Positions 63,271-64,000 of a stretch of 64,000 bases of DNA are shown here, in pieces. Numbering within the stretch: position 1 is the first letter of the stretch; each line of letters opens with the position of its first letter. The notes beneath the pieces are model-generated. The model was not told the DNA's origin. It ran no database searches and saw only the letters and a list, made by a program, of their open reading frames with translations. The DNA is from Apostichopus japonicus (taxonomy: Eukaryota; Echinodermata; Holothuroidea; Aspidochirotida; Stichopodidae): the NCBI RefSeq assembly GCF_037975245.1, contig NC_092564.1, positions 17,719,984-17,783,983 of the forward strand, in the 5' to 3' direction. Position numbers and translations under genes: made by a program.

Positions 63271-64000
63271 ATTACAAACTTAAAACCTTGATTAACTGAA
63301 ATTAATCTTGATTATACTCAAACTAACGAGGCTGGCATTGGTATGGCATGTTTGTTCCTATTAATACTTAGTCAGGCCAACAAGATATTTGTATATAAAT
63401 ATGCCAAGTTAGGCTTAATGTAAATATATATAATATCATATCATAGTTTAAGTCATATAAGGATACCCTATCTTACGACTATGTTAATCATAAATGTTAA
63501 ACTTTCCCCTGAAAACCTAACAGTTACTCCACTAAATTATTTTCGTATCGGCAATCTAAGTATTATATCCTTTATGATAAGTGTACATTTTTGACAACGT
63601 TAGGCTACTTACAAATTTGAAAGATAATGAAAGACAAGAAAAAACTGTAAAAGACTGCATTTTTTTTTGTCTGTTTTTTTTCCAGTTTGTCTTTGCATCA
63701 CATCCTGCAAGGATCGAAACAATAAGCCCTCTAACTTTTATCAAAAGTTGAAATCATGGTCTACTATATATGTTGATATGATCTTATTAGTATTTTTATT
63801 TCTTTCAAATAGTGCTTATTATAAAGGCGAACGATTAACAAAACGATTTTAAGGAGTTCATTACATGATAACCGTATATTGGTAATCCCATCAAACTGGT
63901 ATTTCCAAAACGGAAGACATATTTGTTGTTTGTTACAGTAAATCTACGCATTAAGCAAGTAAAAGTCTATCATGTGTTTTGAAAAAAATGAATCATAACC

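Overview
This is eukaryotic, intron-rich, AT-rich DNA from an animal. Coding sequence is split into short exons with clean GT/AG junctions. The rest is long (TA)n tracts, poly-G/C runs, minisatellites, tRNA-derived SINEs and small inverted-repeat transposons. The gene families (angiotensin-converting enzyme, T-tailed cholinesterases) and repeat style fit a marine invertebrate, possibly an echinoderm-like deuterostome. That assignment is inference; no rRNA or mitochondrial marker is present.

Layout: 300-6684 (-) holds the first four coding exons of a secreted ACE-family (peptidase M2) gene that runs off the left edge. 9079-13968 (+) holds a small four-exon gene with a TATA box, encoding a 46-residue secreted precursor whose roughly 24-residue mature part has six cysteines. 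15289-31386 holds two interleaved cholinesterase-like genes. The minus-strand copy (ChE-1) has exons 2-8 at 22230-15289 and its only visible exon 1 at 31386-31003. The complete plus-strand copy (ChE-2, 22732-28259) lies between them, apparently nested in intron 1. A third complete copy (ChE-3, +) occupies 32235-46335. From 46336 to the right edge the DNA is mostly repeats. The only credible gene there is a signal-peptide exon with a TATA box at 51227-51457.

The three esterases share the same eight-exon plan, intron phases and almost identical exon lengths (160, 78 and 119 nt for exons 2-4), so they are local duplicates. Spliced, each reads through without a stop: 595, 609 and 596 residues. 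All keep the catalytic serine and histidine, the three cholinesterase disulfide cysteine pairs and a C-terminal Trp-rich tail like that of T-type acetylcholinesterase. All lack the choline-binding tryptophan and have Gln for Glu beside the nucleophilic serine. They look like secreted esterases able to oligomerise but not tuned to choline esters.

Points most worth a second look: the small cysteine-rich secreted peptide gene and its duplicated signal exon, the nested opposite-strand esterase arrangement, the retained tetramerisation tail with an altered active site, and several inverted-repeat elements, one with a perfect 8-bp target duplication.
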